Assembly: GCA_022842725.1 (NCBI GenBank)
Contig: JALHOZ010000005.1
Span: 1 to 64,000, forward strand
DNA length: 64,000 nt
Origin: Saprospiraceae bacterium
GTDB lineage: Bacteria; Bacteroidota; Bacteroidia; Chitinophagales; Saprospiraceae
Reading direction: 5' to 3'
A model generated the notes under the pieces. It saw only the letters and a program-made list of their open reading frames with translations. It searched no databases and had not been told where the DNA came from. Shown piece after piece: positions 63,895-64,000 of the stretch (the first letter of the stretch is position 1; each line of letters starts with the position of its first letter). The position numbers and the translations under genes were made by a program.

Positions 63895-64000
63895 AAATGA
63901 TTTGATTTTTTGATTCAAAAAATGAGTTCTTTTTTTCAATGAATCATTTTTTGATTAATGATTCATTAATTTTAATAAACTTATCATTTTCCCAGAAAGC

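Overview
The window reads as chromosomal DNA of a Bacteroidota member, most probably from the Saprospiraceae/Saprospirales side (inference). The supports are: secreted proteins ending in both kinds of type IX secretion (T9SS) sorting domain, the gliding lipoprotein gene gldH, promoters of the Bacteroidota form TAnnTTTG a short way upstream of many starts, no Shine-Dalgarno sequences, a very short ATP synthase epsilon subunit, and an AT-rich sequence. No rRNA, tRNA, CRISPR array, prophage or complete insertion sequence was seen.

Layout. 1-4 kb: the N-terminal part of an M14 zinc carboxypeptidase, a small outer-membrane-type protein, and atpD-atpC closed by a strong terminator. 4.3-5.7 kb: an Rpn-type PD-(D/E)XK nuclease gene whose 3' end is duplicated downstream as a separate 88-codon reading frame. 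6-18 kb: a LuxR-type response regulator, then two giant paralogous secreted proteins (cysteine-rich HYR-like repeats, dockerin-like module, T9SS tail) flanking prfA and an aldo/keto reductase. 18-36.6 kb: mostly housekeeping genes: PBP1A, mtaB, a methyltransferase, a T9SS type-B adhesin-like protein, ahcY, a LOG-family hydrolase, an ABC-F ATPase, apaG, a small monooxygenase, a dihaem cytochrome lipoprotein and a fused E1 alpha-beta dehydrogenase.

36.6-41.6 kb is the most unusual part. A 1.4-kb stretch that looks empty holds a candidate structured small RNA with its own promoter and terminator, and three tandem 22-codon genes on the minus strand. All three peptides end in LLAIIIDENEGY. The codons for this shared tail differ at 9 of 12 positions between the first and third copies, always synonymously, and the two closest copies differ only at three synonymous positions. 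These are therefore selected micropeptide genes. They are divergent from a 503-residue helical protein of unknown function, which is followed by a histidine kinase/response regulator pair.

41.8-64 kb: a plant-type LRR protein with a T9SS type-B tail; a lipoprotein pair of alpha-amylase and a 1220-residue cytochrome/PA14/propeller/DUF1080 fusion; tlpA-like, grpE and dnaJ with a perfect 16-bp hairpin terminator; a flavin reductase; a GT2 glycosyltransferase next to an unlisted 42-residue membrane peptide; gldH with a GT-C-like membrane protein; an uncharacterised operon of ATP-grasp, class-I glutamine amidotransferase and a second ATP-grasp-like ligase; a two-component pair running into a vanadium-haloperoxidase/PAP2-like lipoprotein; and an SH3 lipoprotein. 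Family names come from motif recognition only; no database search was possible.
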